56,624 nucleotides of DNA, taken from contig CAJTOE010000001.1 of NCBI GenBank assembly GCA_910577805.1, positions 1 to 56,624 of the forward strand, given 5' to 3'. The notes beneath the pieces are model-generated. The model saw only the letters and a list, made by a program, of their open reading frames with translations. It was not told the DNA's origin and ran no database searches. The position numbers and the translations under genes were made by a program. This DNA comes from an uncultured Oscillospiraceae bacterium. GTDB lineage: Bacteria > Bacillota > Clostridia > Oscillospirales > Oscillospiraceae. Positions 48,573 through 56,624 of this stretch are shown here, piece after piece (positions within the stretch are counted from its first letter, which is position 1; every line of letters begins with the position of its first letter).

Positions 48573-50463
48573 ACTGACACGAGAGCAGTTCCAGGTCCTG
48601 CGCATCAAGTCCGAGGAGGCGCTGCGCAGCCAGAAAAAGCAGGTGCTGATCTGCGCCGGAACCGGGTGCATCGCCGGCGGGTCCCTGCAAATTTACGACT
48701 ATATCAAGGCGGAGTGTGAGCGCCGGGGTCTGGACGTGTATGTGGGCCTTCAGGAGGAGGGCCAGAAGGAGGACGTGCGGGAGCCGAAGGGCGACGGCCT
48801 CTACCTGAAGCGCAGCGGCTGTCACGGGTTCTGCGAAATGGGTCCCCTGCTGCACATCGAGCCGCAGGGCATCATGTACATCCACGTAAAGCCGGAGGAC
48901 TGCGACGAGATCATCGAGCAGACCATCATCGGCGGTCAGGTGATCCCCCGCCTTCTCTACGAGCTGGACGGCAAGACCTACGCCCAGCACAGTGAGATTC
49001 CCTTTTATAAAAAACAGCACCGGATGGTCCTGCACAACTGCGGCACCACCGACGCGGAGGACGTAAACGAGTACATTGCCCGGGGCGGCTACGCGGCCCT
49101 GGAAAAGGCGCTGTTCCACATGACGCCGGAGCAGCTCTGCCAGGAAATCAGCGATTCCGGCCTGCGGGGCCGGGGGGGCGGCGGCTTCCCGGCGGGCCGG
49201 AAATGGGACAGCGTGCGCAAACAGCCCCAGGGCAAGAAATACGTGGTCTGCAACGGCGACGAGGGTGACCCCGGCGCGTTCATGGACCGGTCCATCATGG
49301 AGGGAAACCCCCACTCCATCATTGAGGGAATGCTCATTGCCGGTGTGGCCGCGGGCAGCGACGAGGGCTATATCTACGTTCGGGCCGAGTACCCCTTAGC
49401 GGTCTCCCGGCTGAAAACCGCCATCGCCAAGGCGGAGGCGCTGGGCCTGCTGGGCGAAAATATCCTGGGCAGCGGCTTTTCCTTCCAGCTCCACGTGAAC
49501 CGGGGGGCGGGAGCCTTCGTGTGCGGCGAGGGCAGCGCCCTGACCGCCTCCATCGAGGGCAACCGGGGTATGCCCCGTGTAAAACCTCCCCGGACGGTGG
49601 AGCAGGGCCTGTGGGCCAGACCCACGGTGCTGAACAACGTGGAGACGTTCTCCAACGTGCCTCTCATCATCCAGAACGGCTCCGGCTGGTACAAGGCCAT
49701 CGGGACGGAAAAATCCCCCGGCACCAAGGCCTTCGCCCTCACCGGCAACGTGGTCAACACGGGACTGATCGAGGTCCCTATGGGCGCCACCCTGCGGGAG
49801 ATTATCTTCGACATCGGCGGCGGCATCAAGGACGGAAAGCAGTTCAAGGCCGTGCAGATCGGCGGACCCTCCGGCGGCTGTCTGACCCAGGAGCATCTGG
49901 ACATGCCCCTGGACTTCGACTCCCTGAAGCAGGTGGGGGCCATGATCGGCTCCGGCGGCTTGGTGGTCATGGACGAGGACACCTGTATGGTGGAGGTGGC
50001 CCGGTTCTTCATGAACTTCACCCAGAACGAGTCCTGCGGAAAGTGCGTCCCCTGCCGGGAGGGCACCCGCCGGATGCTGGAGATCCTGACCCGCATCGTC
50101 AACAACGAGGGCTCTCTGGAGGACCTGGACCTGTTGGAGGAGCTGTCCTCCACCATCAGCGAGACCGCCCTGTGCGGCCTGGGCCAGTCCGCCTGCAAGC
50201 CGGTGCAGAGTACCCTGAAATATTTCCGGGACGAGTATCTGGCCCATGTGGTGGACAAGCACTGTCCCCACTGCAACGGCCGCAAGAAAGAGCTGCAAAT
50301 TGACCCCGTGCTGTGTAAGGGCTGCGGCAAGTGCATGAAGCAGTGCCCCATGGAGGCCATCTCCGGCCAGATCCGGATGCCTCACGTCATTGATACGAGC
50401 AAGTGCATCAAATGCGGCGCGTGCTGGGGCTGCTGTCCCTTCGGCGCCATTCGGGAGGAGTGA
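48565..50463 (+). CDS. NAD-dependent [FeFe] hydrogenase, flavin subunit (HydB/HndC, NuoF-like)
   Basis: The 632-aa protein binds FMN and NAD(H) and is the bifurcation centre in characterised HydABC enzymes. Residues 20-110 are an N-terminal thioredoxin-like [2Fe-2S] domain (CAGTGC, SGCHGFCEMG). GLRGRGGGGFPAGRKW is the NADH/FMN loop, CNGDEGDPGAFMDRS the FMN site, ESCGKCVPCREGTRRM the [4Fe-4S] site, and two ferredoxin clusters end it (CKGCGKCMKQCP and CIKCGACWGCCP). Confidence 0.95.
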   Translation: MAKLTREQFQVLRIKSEEALRSQKKQVLICAGTGCIAGGSLQIYDYIKAECERRGLDVYVGLQEEGQKEDVREPKGDGLYLKRSGCHGFCEMGPLLHIEPQGIMYIHVKPEDCDEIIEQTIIGGQVIPRLLYELDGKTYAQHSEIPFYKKQHRMVLHNCGTTDAEDVNEYIARGGYAALEKALFHMTPEQLCQEISDSGLRGRGGGGFPAGRKWDSVRKQPQGKKYVVCNGDEGDPGAFMDRSIMEGNPHSIIEGMLIAGVAAGSDEGYIYVRAEYPLAVSRLKTAIAKAEALGLLGENILGSGFSFQLHVNRGAGAFVCGEGSALTASIEGNRGMPRVKPPRTVEQGLWARPTVLNNVETFSNVPLIIQNGSGWYKAIGTEKSPGTKAFALTGNVVNTGLIEVPMGATLREIIFDIGGGIKDGKQFKAVQIGGPSGGCLTQEHLDMPLDFDSLKQVGAMIGSGGLVVMDEDTCMVEVARFFMNFTQNESCGKCVPCREGTRRMLEILTRIVNNEGSLEDLDLLEELSSTISETALCGLGQSACKPVQSTLKYFRDEYLAHVVDKHCPHCNGRKKELQIDPVLCKGCGKCMKQCPMEAISGQIRMPHVIDTSKCIKCGACWGCCPFGAIREE

Positions 50464-50468
50464 GCGGT

Positions 50469-52172
50469 ATGGAAAACAAAGGCTATATGTACATCGACGG
50501 CCAGCGGGTCCCCTTCGACGGCGAGCCCAACGTCATGCTGGTCATCCGCAAGGCCGGCATCTATCTGCCCACCTTCTGCTACTACTCCGACTTGTCGGTC
50601 TACGGCGCGTGCCGGATGTGCGTGGTGGAGGACGAGCGGGGGAAAATCGACACCTCCTGCTCCATGAAGCCCAGGGACGGCATGAAAATCCGCACCAACA
50701 CCGCCCGGCTGCTGAAGCACCGGCGCATGATCCTGGAATTGCTGCTGGCCTCCCACAACTGTGAGTGTACCACCTGCGAGAAGAGCGGCGCGTGCCGCCT
50801 CCAGGAGCTGGCTACCCGCTTCGGTGTGCGGAAGGTCCGCTTCGGGGACAGCCGGGAGGAATCCCAGCTGGACGACTCCAGCCCCGCCGTGGTCCGGGAC
50901 CCCAGCAAGTGCATCCTGTGCGGCGACTGCGTGCGGGTGTGCAGCGAGGGCATCGGTATGGGCATCATCAACTTTGCCCGCCGGGGCTATAATATGCGGG
51001 TCATGCCCGCCTTTGACCGCAAGCTGTCCGAGACCCACTGCATCAGCTGCGGCCAGTGCTCGGCGGTGTGCCCCACCGGCGGCATTACCGTCTACAACCA
51101 GATCGGCAAGGCCTGGCGGGCCATCCACGACCCCAAGAAGCGCGTGGTGGTGCAGATCGCCCCCGCGGTCCGTGTGGCCGTGGGCGAGGCCTTCGGACAG
51201 CCTGCCGGAGAAAACGCCCTGGACCAGCTCACCACCGCCCTGAAGTTCATGGGGGTGGACGAGGTGTACGACACCACCTTTGGCGCGGACTTCACCACCA
51301 TCGAGGAGTCGGAGGAGTTTTTGCACCGGCTGGAGAACGGCGGGCCTTTCCCCATGTTCACCTCCTGCTGTCCCGCCTGGGTGAAGTATCTGGAGTTTGA
51401 GAATCCCAAATATCTGAAGCATATCTCCACCTGTAAATCCCCCATGCAGATGTTCGCCTCTATTATCCGGGACCACTACCAGGCCAAGGACAAGGAGGAC
51501 GGACGGGAGACCTTCCATATTGCCATCATGCCCTGCACAGCCAAGAAGATGGAGGCCGCCCGGCCGGAGTTCCAGCACGAGGGCAAGCCGGATGTGGACC
51601 TGGTGCTGACCACCCAGGAGATCATCAATATGATTAAAGAATCCGGCATCGACCTGACGGATATGGAGCTGGAGTCCCCGGACATGCCCTTTGGCCTGGG
51701 GTCCGGCGCGGCGGTGATCTACGGCGCCACCGGCGGCGTGGCCGAGGCGGTGGTGCGCCACTGTCTGCCCGACAAATCCCGCAACGCCCTGCGGCAGCTG
51801 CGCTACTCCCCCCTGCGGGGCATGGAGTCCTCCGTCCGGGAGGCGGCCATCCAGGTGGGCGACCGGGAGATCAAGCTTGCGGTGGTCCACGGTCTGGCCA
51901 ACGCCCAGAAGCTGCTGAAGGAGATCGACGAGGGCCGGGCGTACTACCACCTGATCGAGGTCATGACCTGTCAGGGCGGCTGTGTGGGCGGCGCGGGCCA
52001 GCCCCACGCCCTGCTCACCCGGAAGCAGCGCCGTGCCGACGGTCTGTACGAGGTGGACCGGACGGCCCCCTTCAAGCGTGCGGAGCGCAACCCGTCGGTG
52101 CTGAATATTCTGGAGAAGCTGGGCCAGGAGGAGCGCCATGAGCTGCTGCATGTGAATTATGTGAAAGAGTAA
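50469..52172 (+). CDS. [FeFe] hydrogenase catalytic subunit (HydA/HndD)
   Basis: The 567-aa enzyme makes H2 or oxidises it at the H cluster. Residues 1-80 are a plant-type [2Fe-2S] domain (YSDLSVYGACRMCVVED), then a His/Cys cluster (HNCECTTCEKSGACRLQ) and two [4Fe-4S] clusters (CILCGDCVRVC and CISCGQCSAVCP). H-cluster signatures are FTSCCPAW, IMPCTAKKMEAARPE and EVMTCQGGCVGGAGQP. L3 has Gln and Ala where Pro and Gly are common. The [FeFe] maturases HydEFG are not in the window. With Rex nearby, NADH control is plausible. Confidence 0.96.
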   Translation: MENKGYMYIDGQRVPFDGEPNVMLVIRKAGIYLPTFCYYSDLSVYGACRMCVVEDERGKIDTSCSMKPRDGMKIRTNTARLLKHRRMILELLLASHNCECTTCEKSGACRLQELATRFGVRKVRFGDSREESQLDDSSPAVVRDPSKCILCGDCVRVCSEGIGMGIINFARRGYNMRVMPAFDRKLSETHCISCGQCSAVCPTGGITVYNQIGKAWRAIHDPKKRVVVQIAPAVRVAVGEAFGQPAGENALDQLTTALKFMGVDEVYDTTFGADFTTIEESEEFLHRLENGGPFPMFTSCCPAWVKYLEFENPKYLKHISTCKSPMQMFASIIRDHYQAKDKEDGRETFHIAIMPCTAKKMEAARPEFQHEGKPDVDLVLTTQEIINMIKESGIDLTDMELESPDMPFGLGSGAAVIYGATGGVAEAVVRHCLPDKSRNALRQLRYSPLRGMESSVREAAIQVGDREIKLAVVHGLANAQKLLKEIDEGRAYYHLIEVMTCQGGCVGGAGQPHALLTRKQRRADGLYEVDRTAPFKRAERNPSVLNILEKLGQEERHELLHVNYVKE

Positions 52173-52179
52173 CGCTGTT

Positions 52180-52217
52180 CTCCCCCCGGATGCGGAAGGT
52201 TCGGGGGGAGTTTTTTT
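52180..52217 (+). terminator. Terminator of the hydrogenase operon
   Basis: CTCCCCCCG (52180-52188) pairs with CGGGGGGAG (52202-52210), followed by TTTTTTT. Confidence 0.92.
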
Positions 52218-52258
52218 CACCCTCATCCGTCACCGCCTGCGGCGGCGGATGGAGTGAA
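52216..52258. repeat. Miniature derivative of the MITE-like element
   Basis: TTCACCCTCATCCGTC (52216-52231), identical to the element end at 21571-21586, is followed after a short GC-rich turn by an imperfect inverted copy (GCGGATGGAGTGAA). The long centre is missing. Confidence 0.8.
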
Positions 52259-52285
52259 GCCAATACTCAACTTTGAGATATATTA

Positions 52286-52360
52286 AATTAGATATTGACA
52301 ATGCAGAATAATGCTATATAATTAGATTTACAGTTTGATAGAAAAATTGCAAATCTAATT
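52286..52360 (+). promoter_or_regulatory. parA promoter with three AATTAGAT operator-like words
   Basis: TTGACA (52295-52300), 16 bases, TATAAT (52317-52322). AATTAGAT occurs at 52286-52293 (upstream of -35) and 52320-52327 (over the -10), and inverted at 52353-52360 (just before the ribosome site). The last two form a 9-bp stem ATTAGATTT/AAATCTAAT in the leader. Both autorepression and a leader hairpin are possible. Confidence 0.55.
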
Positions 52361-52378
52361 TTCAAAAAGGAGAATATC

Positions 52379-53419
52379 ATGCAATCAATTAAGACTATCA
52401 TTAATAGGCAATTTGACATTGCCAATAACCAGGCAGGCCCTATTCAATTACCAAAATATAAAATTTATGCAATGTGTAACTTGCGGGGAGGAATTGGAAA
52501 AACAACATTATCTTTTAACTTAAGTTATTTGACCGATAATCTATTGGTTATAGATACCTGTCCACAGGGAAACCTGTCGTTTTTCTATGACAATAATTAT
52601 TACGCAGGGCATCAAACCAATGTAAAAGACATGCTATTACCATATCTGGTTCCAGGATTGGGGAAAGCAACACGGGTAGCTGCATATATTGGCGCTACAA
52701 ATCAATATTTTTCAAACAAGAATAATTTCTATATTCCGTCTTCAGAAGAATTATATCTTTTGCCGTCTCAACTAAATACGGCAATCAATCAAGCCTATGG
52801 TCTGCAATCCCCTCATAAAGATCAAGCATTGAAAAGTATTCTTTATTCTTTAAAAACAGAAATTTGCAGGGAACTCACTGAAAACAACTTGAATACGTGT
52901 TTAATAGATACTTCTCCGTTTTTTGCTGGAGCAACACAACTTGCTTGGTATGCGGCAGATGCACTGATTATTCCAGTCCGCACAGACCAGCAATCGATTA
53001 AATCATTAGAATTATTGATCACAACACTTAGCAGTCCACAAAGTGAATTTAGAAAATATTTGGCAGATAATGACACAAATATTCCCAAAATACAAATGGT
53101 TGTTTTAACTCACTGTGGCTGGTCAACATCTGCTGGAGCAAGAAATGAACCAAATCAGCAGACAAAAGTTTATCTGAAAAGAGTTTACGATCTCCTATCC
53201 AAATATCGCACCCTTTTATCTACAAATAATCCAGAAAACCACTTATTCATGCTAGACGATTTTCTTGGTTCAGGTAGGATTTCCTCCATTGAATCGAAAC
53301 CAATGGAACTTTTAAATGCCGGTGAAACAAAAACTATTGACAGAGTTCGGGTAACGGTAAATCAATCTGTGTACAAATGTAAAAATCAATTAAAATTTAT
53401 CGCTCAACAACTTTGGTAA
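52379..53419 (+). CDS. Orphan ParA/MinD-like ATPase on an AT-rich island
   Basis: The 346-aa protein has the deviant Walker A NLRGGIGKTTLSFNLS (residues 34-49), where the usual signature lysine of KGGxGKT is Arg36. Other ParA features are LLVIDTCPQGNLSFFYD (A' box) and CLIDTSPFF (Walker B), with VRTDQQSIKSLELL and MVVLTHCGW further on. There is no N-terminal HTH and no parB or parS beside it. AAAGGAG precedes the ATG. GC content is far below the neighbours, so it was acquired. A role in plasmid-type partition, in an integrated element or in defence cannot be told apart here. Confidence 0.85.
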   Translation: MQSIKTIINRQFDIANNQAGPIQLPKYKIYAMCNLRGGIGKTTLSFNLSYLTDNLLVIDTCPQGNLSFFYDNNYYAGHQTNVKDMLLPYLVPGLGKATRVAAYIGATNQYFSNKNNFYIPSSEELYLLPSQLNTAINQAYGLQSPHKDQALKSILYSLKTEICRELTENNLNTCLIDTSPFFAGATQLAWYAADALIIPVRTDQQSIKSLELLITTLSSPQSEFRKYLADNDTNIPKIQMVVLTHCGWSTSAGARNEPNQQTKVYLKRVYDLLSKYRTLLSTNNPENHLFMLDDFLGSGRISSIESKPMELLNAGETKTIDRVRVTVNQSVYKCKNQLKFIAQQLW

Positions 53420-53486
53420 TTTCAAAAAATATATGATCTGAGGATATAAAAATTCTTCCATCCTTACTACAAATATGCAATTCCAT
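53397..53486 (-). CDS. Possible 29-aa peptide gene, antisense to the end of the ParA gene
   Basis: MELHICSKDGRIFISSDHIF with eight more residues (FEITKVVER end) follows GGAGG ten bases upstream on the minus strand. The frame stays open 16 codons further upstream without a better start. It overlaps the ParA stop tail-to-tail. It could be a real short peptide, the end of a decayed gene, or chance. Confidence 0.3.
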   Translation of the reverse strand: MELHICSKDGRIFISSDHIFFEITKVVER

Positions 53487-53602
53487 CACATTGCTTTCCT
53501 CCAACGTTGAGTAATTTAAGGGAACACCCTACTTTTTGCATCGGGACAGGCAAGATTTCCTTGCCGCCCCCATACACTTCCCCTATGGGAGGGGATGCTT
53601 CT

Positions 53603-54781
53603 ATGGGCCGTCTGCTGGCAAAATATCGGGATTGGCTATTAGGCGCGGGGCTTTTCTGCGCCGCCCTGGCCCTGATGGCCTACCCCCAGGAGAGCATGGA
53701 GGCCGCACGGGACGGCCTGTCTCTGTGCGCCAATGTGATCGTCCCCTCTCTGTTCCCCTTCTTCGCTCTGGCGGCTCTGGTGGTGGAGCTGGGCCTGTCC
53801 CGGTATCTGGGCAAGCTGCTGGAGGGGGTGATGGCCCCGCTCTTCCGGGTCAACGGCGCCTGCGCTTCCGCCCTGGCCCTGGGGTTTGTGGGGGGGTACC
53901 CGGTGGGCGCCCGCACCGCCATCGCCCTCTACGAGAAGGGGCAGTGCTCCAAAACCGAGGCCGAACGCCTGCTGGCCTTCTGCAACAACTCCGGCCCCGC
54001 GTTCATCTTCGGCGTGGTGGGCGCGGGGGTGTTCGCCAGCGGAAAAATCGGCCTGCTGCTCTACCTGATCCATCTGCTGGCCTCCCTGTGCGTGGGGGTG
54101 CTGTTCCGCTTCTACAAGCCGTCCCAAGGCCCCGGACGGGGCCGGACTGCACGGGTGCAGTTCGAGGCGGTCAGCTTTCCCGCCGCCTTCGCCCGGTCTG
54201 TCACCGGAAGCCTGACCTCCTGCCTGAACATCTGCGCCTTTGTACTGCTCTTCACGGTGGTACTGCGTCTGCTGGCCCTGTCCGGGGCGCTGGACCTGCT
54301 GGCGGGCGGCCTGTGCGCTCTGCTGGCCCCCCTGGGCCTGACCGACGTCTGGGCCAGAAAGCTGCTCACCGGTTTTCTGGAAATTTCCTCCGGGGTGTCC
54401 TCCCTCACCGGGGAGGGGACCCTGTCCGGGCGGCTGTCCATGGCGGCGTTCATCCTGGGCTGGGCGGGGCTGTCCGTCCACTGTCAGGTCCTCTCGTTTC
54501 TGGAGCACAGCGGCCTGTCCATGAAAACCTATTTTGTGGGAAAACTGCTCCACGGGGGCATCTCCGCTGTGCTGGCGGCGGGGCTGGCCCGGTGCCTCCC
54601 CCTGGAACAGCCCGTGTCCGCCTACCTGGCCGAGCAGGTGGACTGGTTCGCCGAGCTGGAGTTTTCACGGGCTTTGTTCGTTTCGGCGGGGGCCGCCTGG
54701 GGACTTTGGTTGATTTTTGTCGGACTTTCTGTGGCGGCGCTGAAAAAAAGCAGTAGAAAAATGGACCAAAGGCGTGTATAA
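53603..54781 (+). CDS. Sporulation integral membrane protein YlbJ-like (nucleoside-recognition fold)
   Basis: The 392-aa protein starts MGRLLAKYRDWLLGAGLFCA with GGGAGGGG eight bases upstream. About eight membrane segments are seen. VIVPSLFPFFALAALVVELG, GGYPVGARTAIALYEKG, LLAFCNNSGPAFIFGVVG and ISSGVSSL are landmarks of the YlbJ/SpoIIM-adjacent nucleoside-recognition family, which is mother-cell expressed in Bacillus and needed for spore maturation. A second long ORF in another frame over the same DNA is a shadow with no matching features. Confidence 0.88.
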   Translation: MGRLLAKYRDWLLGAGLFCAALALMAYPQESMEAARDGLSLCANVIVPSLFPFFALAALVVELGLSRYLGKLLEGVMAPLFRVNGACASALALGFVGGYPVGARTAIALYEKGQCSKTEAERLLAFCNNSGPAFIFGVVGAGVFASGKIGLLLYLIHLLASLCVGVLFRFYKPSQGPGRGRTARVQFEAVSFPAAFARSVTGSLTSCLNICAFVLLFTVVLRLLALSGALDLLAGGLCALLAPLGLTDVWARKLLTGFLEISSGVSSLTGEGTLSGRLSMAAFILGWAGLSVHCQVLSFLEHSGLSMKTYFVGKLLHGGISAVLAAGLARCLPLEQPVSAYLAEQVDWFAELEFSRALFVSAGAAWGLWLIFVGLSVAALKKSSRKMDQRRV

Positions 54782-54813
54782 TAGAGAACAGCAAAGCAAG
54801 GGAGGCCCCCGCT

Positions 54814-55026
54814 ATGAGTCTGTTCCAAAAGCATATCGAGCCGCGCTGCGCCTACTGTACCCGCTGCCGCCCCCTGAACGAGGAGCAGGTGGTCTGCGAG
54901 AAAAAGGGGGTCATGTCCGCCGCGTCCAGCTGCCGTTCCTTCCGGTACGACCCCTTGAAGCGCGTCCCGCCCCGGCCTGTCAAGGCGGATTTCAGCAAGC
55001 TGAAGGACGAGGATTTCAAGATCTGA
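54814..55026 (+). CDS. 70-aa Cys-rich zinc-ribbon-like protein
   Basis: MSLFQKHIEPRCAYCTRCRP follows AAGGGAGG. Cysteines form CAYCTRC at 12-18 and two more at 28 and 40 (VVCEKKGVM, SSCRSFRYDPLKR), a likely zinc site. The SFRYDPLKRVPP segment recurs in small conserved Clostridial proteins as I recall. Function unknown. A TATAAT lies at 54776-54781 upstream. Confidence 0.8.
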   Translation: MSLFQKHIEPRCAYCTRCRPLNEEQVVCEKKGVMSAASSCRSFRYDPLKRVPPRPVKADFSKLKDEDFKI

Positions 55027-55030
55027 CCCT

Positions 55031-55050
55031 GCCCCCTCCCAGGAGGGGGC
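55031..55050 (+). terminator. Possible terminator
   Basis: GCCCCCTCC and GGAGGGGGC form an 8-9 bp stem with a tiny loop, followed by GAAATTTTGC; the T run is weak. Confidence 0.35.
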
Positions 55051-55156
55051 GAAATTTTGCAAAAAATTTTCCGAAAAAAAAGGAATTTCGCCCTCCGGCG
55101 CGTATATAGATAGTGGACTGGATTTCTTTCATAGGCTTGACAGGGGGAATACACCT

Positions 55157-56161
55157 ATGACCTTACGTGAGCAGACCCAGGAACATGAACGGCGGACGCT
55201 CTCACCTCTGGCCTGCCTCTCGGCCCAGAGCCGGGGGCGGCAGCGGCAGGAGACAGAGTGCGGCATCCGCACCTGCTTTCAGCGGGACACCGACCGGATC
55301 GTCTACAGCAAGGCGTTCCGGCGGCTCAAGCATAAGACCCAGGTATTCTTACAGCCGGAGGGGGACCACTACCGCACCCGCATGACCCACACCCTGGAGG
55401 TCTCCCGCATCGCCCGGACCATCGCGCGGGCCTTGGGGCTGAACGAGGACCTGACCGAGGCCATCGCCCTGGGCCACGACCTGGGCCACACCCCCTTTGG
55501 CCACGCCGGAGAGCGGGCCCTGGACCAGGTGACCCCCGGCGGCTTCGCCCACTACCGGCAGTCCCTGCGGGTGGTGGACCGGCTGGAGAAAAACGGGGAC
55601 GGACTCAACCTGACCTGGGAGGTCCGCAACGGCATCCTCTGCCACACCAAGGGGGAGGACGCCGCCACCCTGGAGGGCCAGGTGGTCCGGCTGGCGGACC
55701 ACATCGCGTACATCAACCACGACATCGAGGACGCATTGCGGGGCAGCGTGATCTTTCCCACCGACCTCCCCCTGGACTGCTCCCAGGTCCTGGGCTTCGA
55801 CCACAAGACCCGCATCAACACCCTGGTCACCGACGCCATCCAGGCCAGCCAGGGCCAGGAGCGCATCGTCCAATCTCCCCAGGTGGGGGACGCCATGCTG
55901 CGGCTGAAGGCGTTCATGTTCGAGAACGTGTACACCAACCCCATGGCGAAGGGGGAGGAGGGCCGGGCCGAGGGGATGATACAGCAGCTCTTCCGGTTCT
56001 ACCGGGACAACCCCGACCGGCTCCCGGAGGATTTTCAGGACATCCTGCTCCGGGAAGGCCCGGAGCGGGCGGCCTGCGACTACATCGCCGGTATGACCGA
56101 CCCCTTTGCCATCGCGGAGTACACCCGCCTGTTTATCCCGGCGGGCTGGGCGGTGAAATGA
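55157..56161 (+). CDS. dgt: Deoxyguanosinetriphosphate triphosphohydrolase-like protein
   Basis: Dgt-family HD enzymes cleave dNTPs to nucleoside and triphosphate and control dNTP pools. The 334-aa protein shows SKAFRRLKHKTQVF, RMTHTLEVSRIARTIARALGLNEDLTEAIALGHDLGHTPFGHAGERAL (H...HD) and LADHIAYINHDIEDAL (distal Asp). AGGGGG precedes the ATG. Location just before dnaG is common in Clostridia. Confidence 0.94.
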   Translation: MTLREQTQEHERRTLSPLACLSAQSRGRQRQETECGIRTCFQRDTDRIVYSKAFRRLKHKTQVFLQPEGDHYRTRMTHTLEVSRIARTIARALGLNEDLTEAIALGHDLGHTPFGHAGERALDQVTPGGFAHYRQSLRVVDRLEKNGDGLNLTWEVRNGILCHTKGEDAATLEGQVVRLADHIAYINHDIEDALRGSVIFPTDLPLDCSQVLGFDHKTRINTLVTDAIQASQGQERIVQSPQVGDAMLRLKAFMFENVYTNPMAKGEEGRAEGMIQQLFRFYRDNPDRLPEDFQDILLREGPERAACDYIAGMTDPFAIAEYTRLFIPAGWAVK

Positions 56162-56218
56162 GGAAAAACAGGTTATTTTACCAGAAATTTGGCTAAAACT
56201 ACCGGGAAGGAGGCGCGT

Positions 56219-56624
56219 ATGCCCATTCCAGAGCGATTTTTGGACGAGCTGCTGGCCCGGACCGATTTGGTGGACCTGGTGTCGGAGTCGGTCCGCCTGA
56301 CCAAGAAGGGCAGCAGCTATTGGGGGTGCTGTCCCTTTCACAGCGAGCGGACCCCCTCCTTTCATGTGGTGCCAGACCGGCAGATCTATAAGTGCTTCGG
56401 CTGCGGCAAGGGGGGCGGGGCCTTCAACTACGTGATGGAGCTGGAGAACCTGTCCTTTCAGGACGCGGTGGCGGTGCTGGCCAAGCGGGTGGGGATGGAG
56501 GTCCCCGCCAGCGGCGGCGGCGCGCCCGGAGGCCGGGAACGGCGGCAAAAGCTCCTGGAGCTGAACCGGCAGGCCGCCCGGTGCTTCCACCGGTGGCTCT
56601 ACGCCCCGGAGGGGGCCGCGGGAC
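56219..56624 (+). CDS. dnaG: DNA primase, 5' part
   Basis: The frame opens at ATG 56219 with AAGGAGG upstream and runs off the right edge (135 codons seen). MPIPERFLDELLARTDLVDL starts it, followed by the CHC2 zinc finger: GCCPFHSERTPSF (C-x2-H) and YKCFGCGKGGGAF (C-x2-C). LSFQDAVAVLAKRVGMEVP is the usual end of the zinc domain. DnaG makes RNA primers at the replication fork; rpoD would be expected next. Confidence 0.96.
   Translation, partial: MPIPERFLDELLARTDLVDLVSESVRLTKKGSSYWGCCPFHSERTPSFHVVPDRQIYKCFGCGKGGGAFNYVMELENLSFQDAVAVLAKRVGMEVPASGGGAPGGRERRQKLLELNRQAARCFHRWLYAPEGAAG

Noticed and set aside
53536..54756. 406-aa plus-strand ORF overlapping the YlbJ-like gene in another frame
   Set aside because: Arg/Pro/Gly-rich composition typical of a GC-driven out-of-frame reading; the other frame has clear membrane segments and family motifs.
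1..56624. rRNA, tRNA, prophage, integrase or full insertion sequence
   Set aside because: No such sequence or transposase was recognised anywhere in the window.

Overview
The window reads as chromosome of a GC-rich, strictly anaerobic, spore-forming member of the Clostridia, most likely Oscillospiraceae (Flavonifractor/Lawsonibacter/Oscillibacter-like). The support is a spoIIAA-spoIIAB-sigF operon and a YlbJ-type sporulation membrane protein, strong AGGAGG ribosome sites, a trimeric NAD-linked [FeFe] hydrogenase, a flavodiiron protein, a Rex redox repressor, and several SLH-domain surface proteins. Placement below family is inference; no rRNA or tRNA gene was seen.

Layout. 1-0.6 kb: 5' part of a flavodiiron protein. 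0.8-6.7 kb: an amino-sugar divergon (nagB, nagA and a ROK-like kinase leftward; AGE-family epimerase and RpiR regulator rightward) that would carry ManNAc/GlcNAc to fructose-6-P. 6.8-7.7 kb: an unrecognised protein and a strong terminator. 7.7-17.7 kb: a long leftward block (lipoprotein, two-component system, DUF1385, prmC, recA, recX, an 87-aa protein, YgiQ radical SAM, Uma2). 17.9-20.9 kb: HD nucleotidase, ACT protein plus UPF0210 partner, and hibernation factor HPF. 20.9-22.6 kb: a small accessory island with small proteins, a probable small RNA, a palindromic MITE-like element and a type III toxin-antitoxin locus. 22.6-30.9 kb: a membrane protein, TcdA, Rex, an SLH protein, a Gly/Cys-rich mini-protein, a hydrolase, the spoIIA operon, GH13 and DUF4392. 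31-38 kb: a BlaI/M56 sensor pair with a palindromic operator, then a 1119-aa SLH protein with six tandem modules. 38-43 kb and on to 45 kb: DUF378, cytidine deaminase, radical SAM, and a pyr cluster (pyrC, membrane protein, pyrF, pyrK, pyrD) interrupted by a repeat element and a DUF559 gene. 45-47.9 kb: a phosphatase-acetyltransferase fusion, rimO and a one-repeat BspA-like protein. 48-52.2 kb: the hydrogenase operon. 52.2-53.5 kb: an AT-rich island with an orphan ParA-like ATPase. 53.6-56.6 kb: YlbJ, a Cys-rich small protein, dgt, and the 5' end of dnaG.

The best candidate for an overlooked system is at 22.55-21.86 kb on the minus strand. A consensus promoter is followed by two near-identical 53-bp repeats, each able to fold as an H-type pseudoknot with an A-rich strand, then a leaky hairpin, then an AT-rich 157-aa ORF. 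This is the architecture of a type III (RNA antitoxin) toxin-antitoxin module, most like the CptIN/TenpIN kind. Other points of interest are a ~100-nt orphan small RNA candidate at 21.2 kb, three families of palindromic repeats (one sits inside the pyr cluster and supplies the ribosome site of a DUF559 gene), and the lone ParA with three copies of an 8-bp operator-like word around its promoter.
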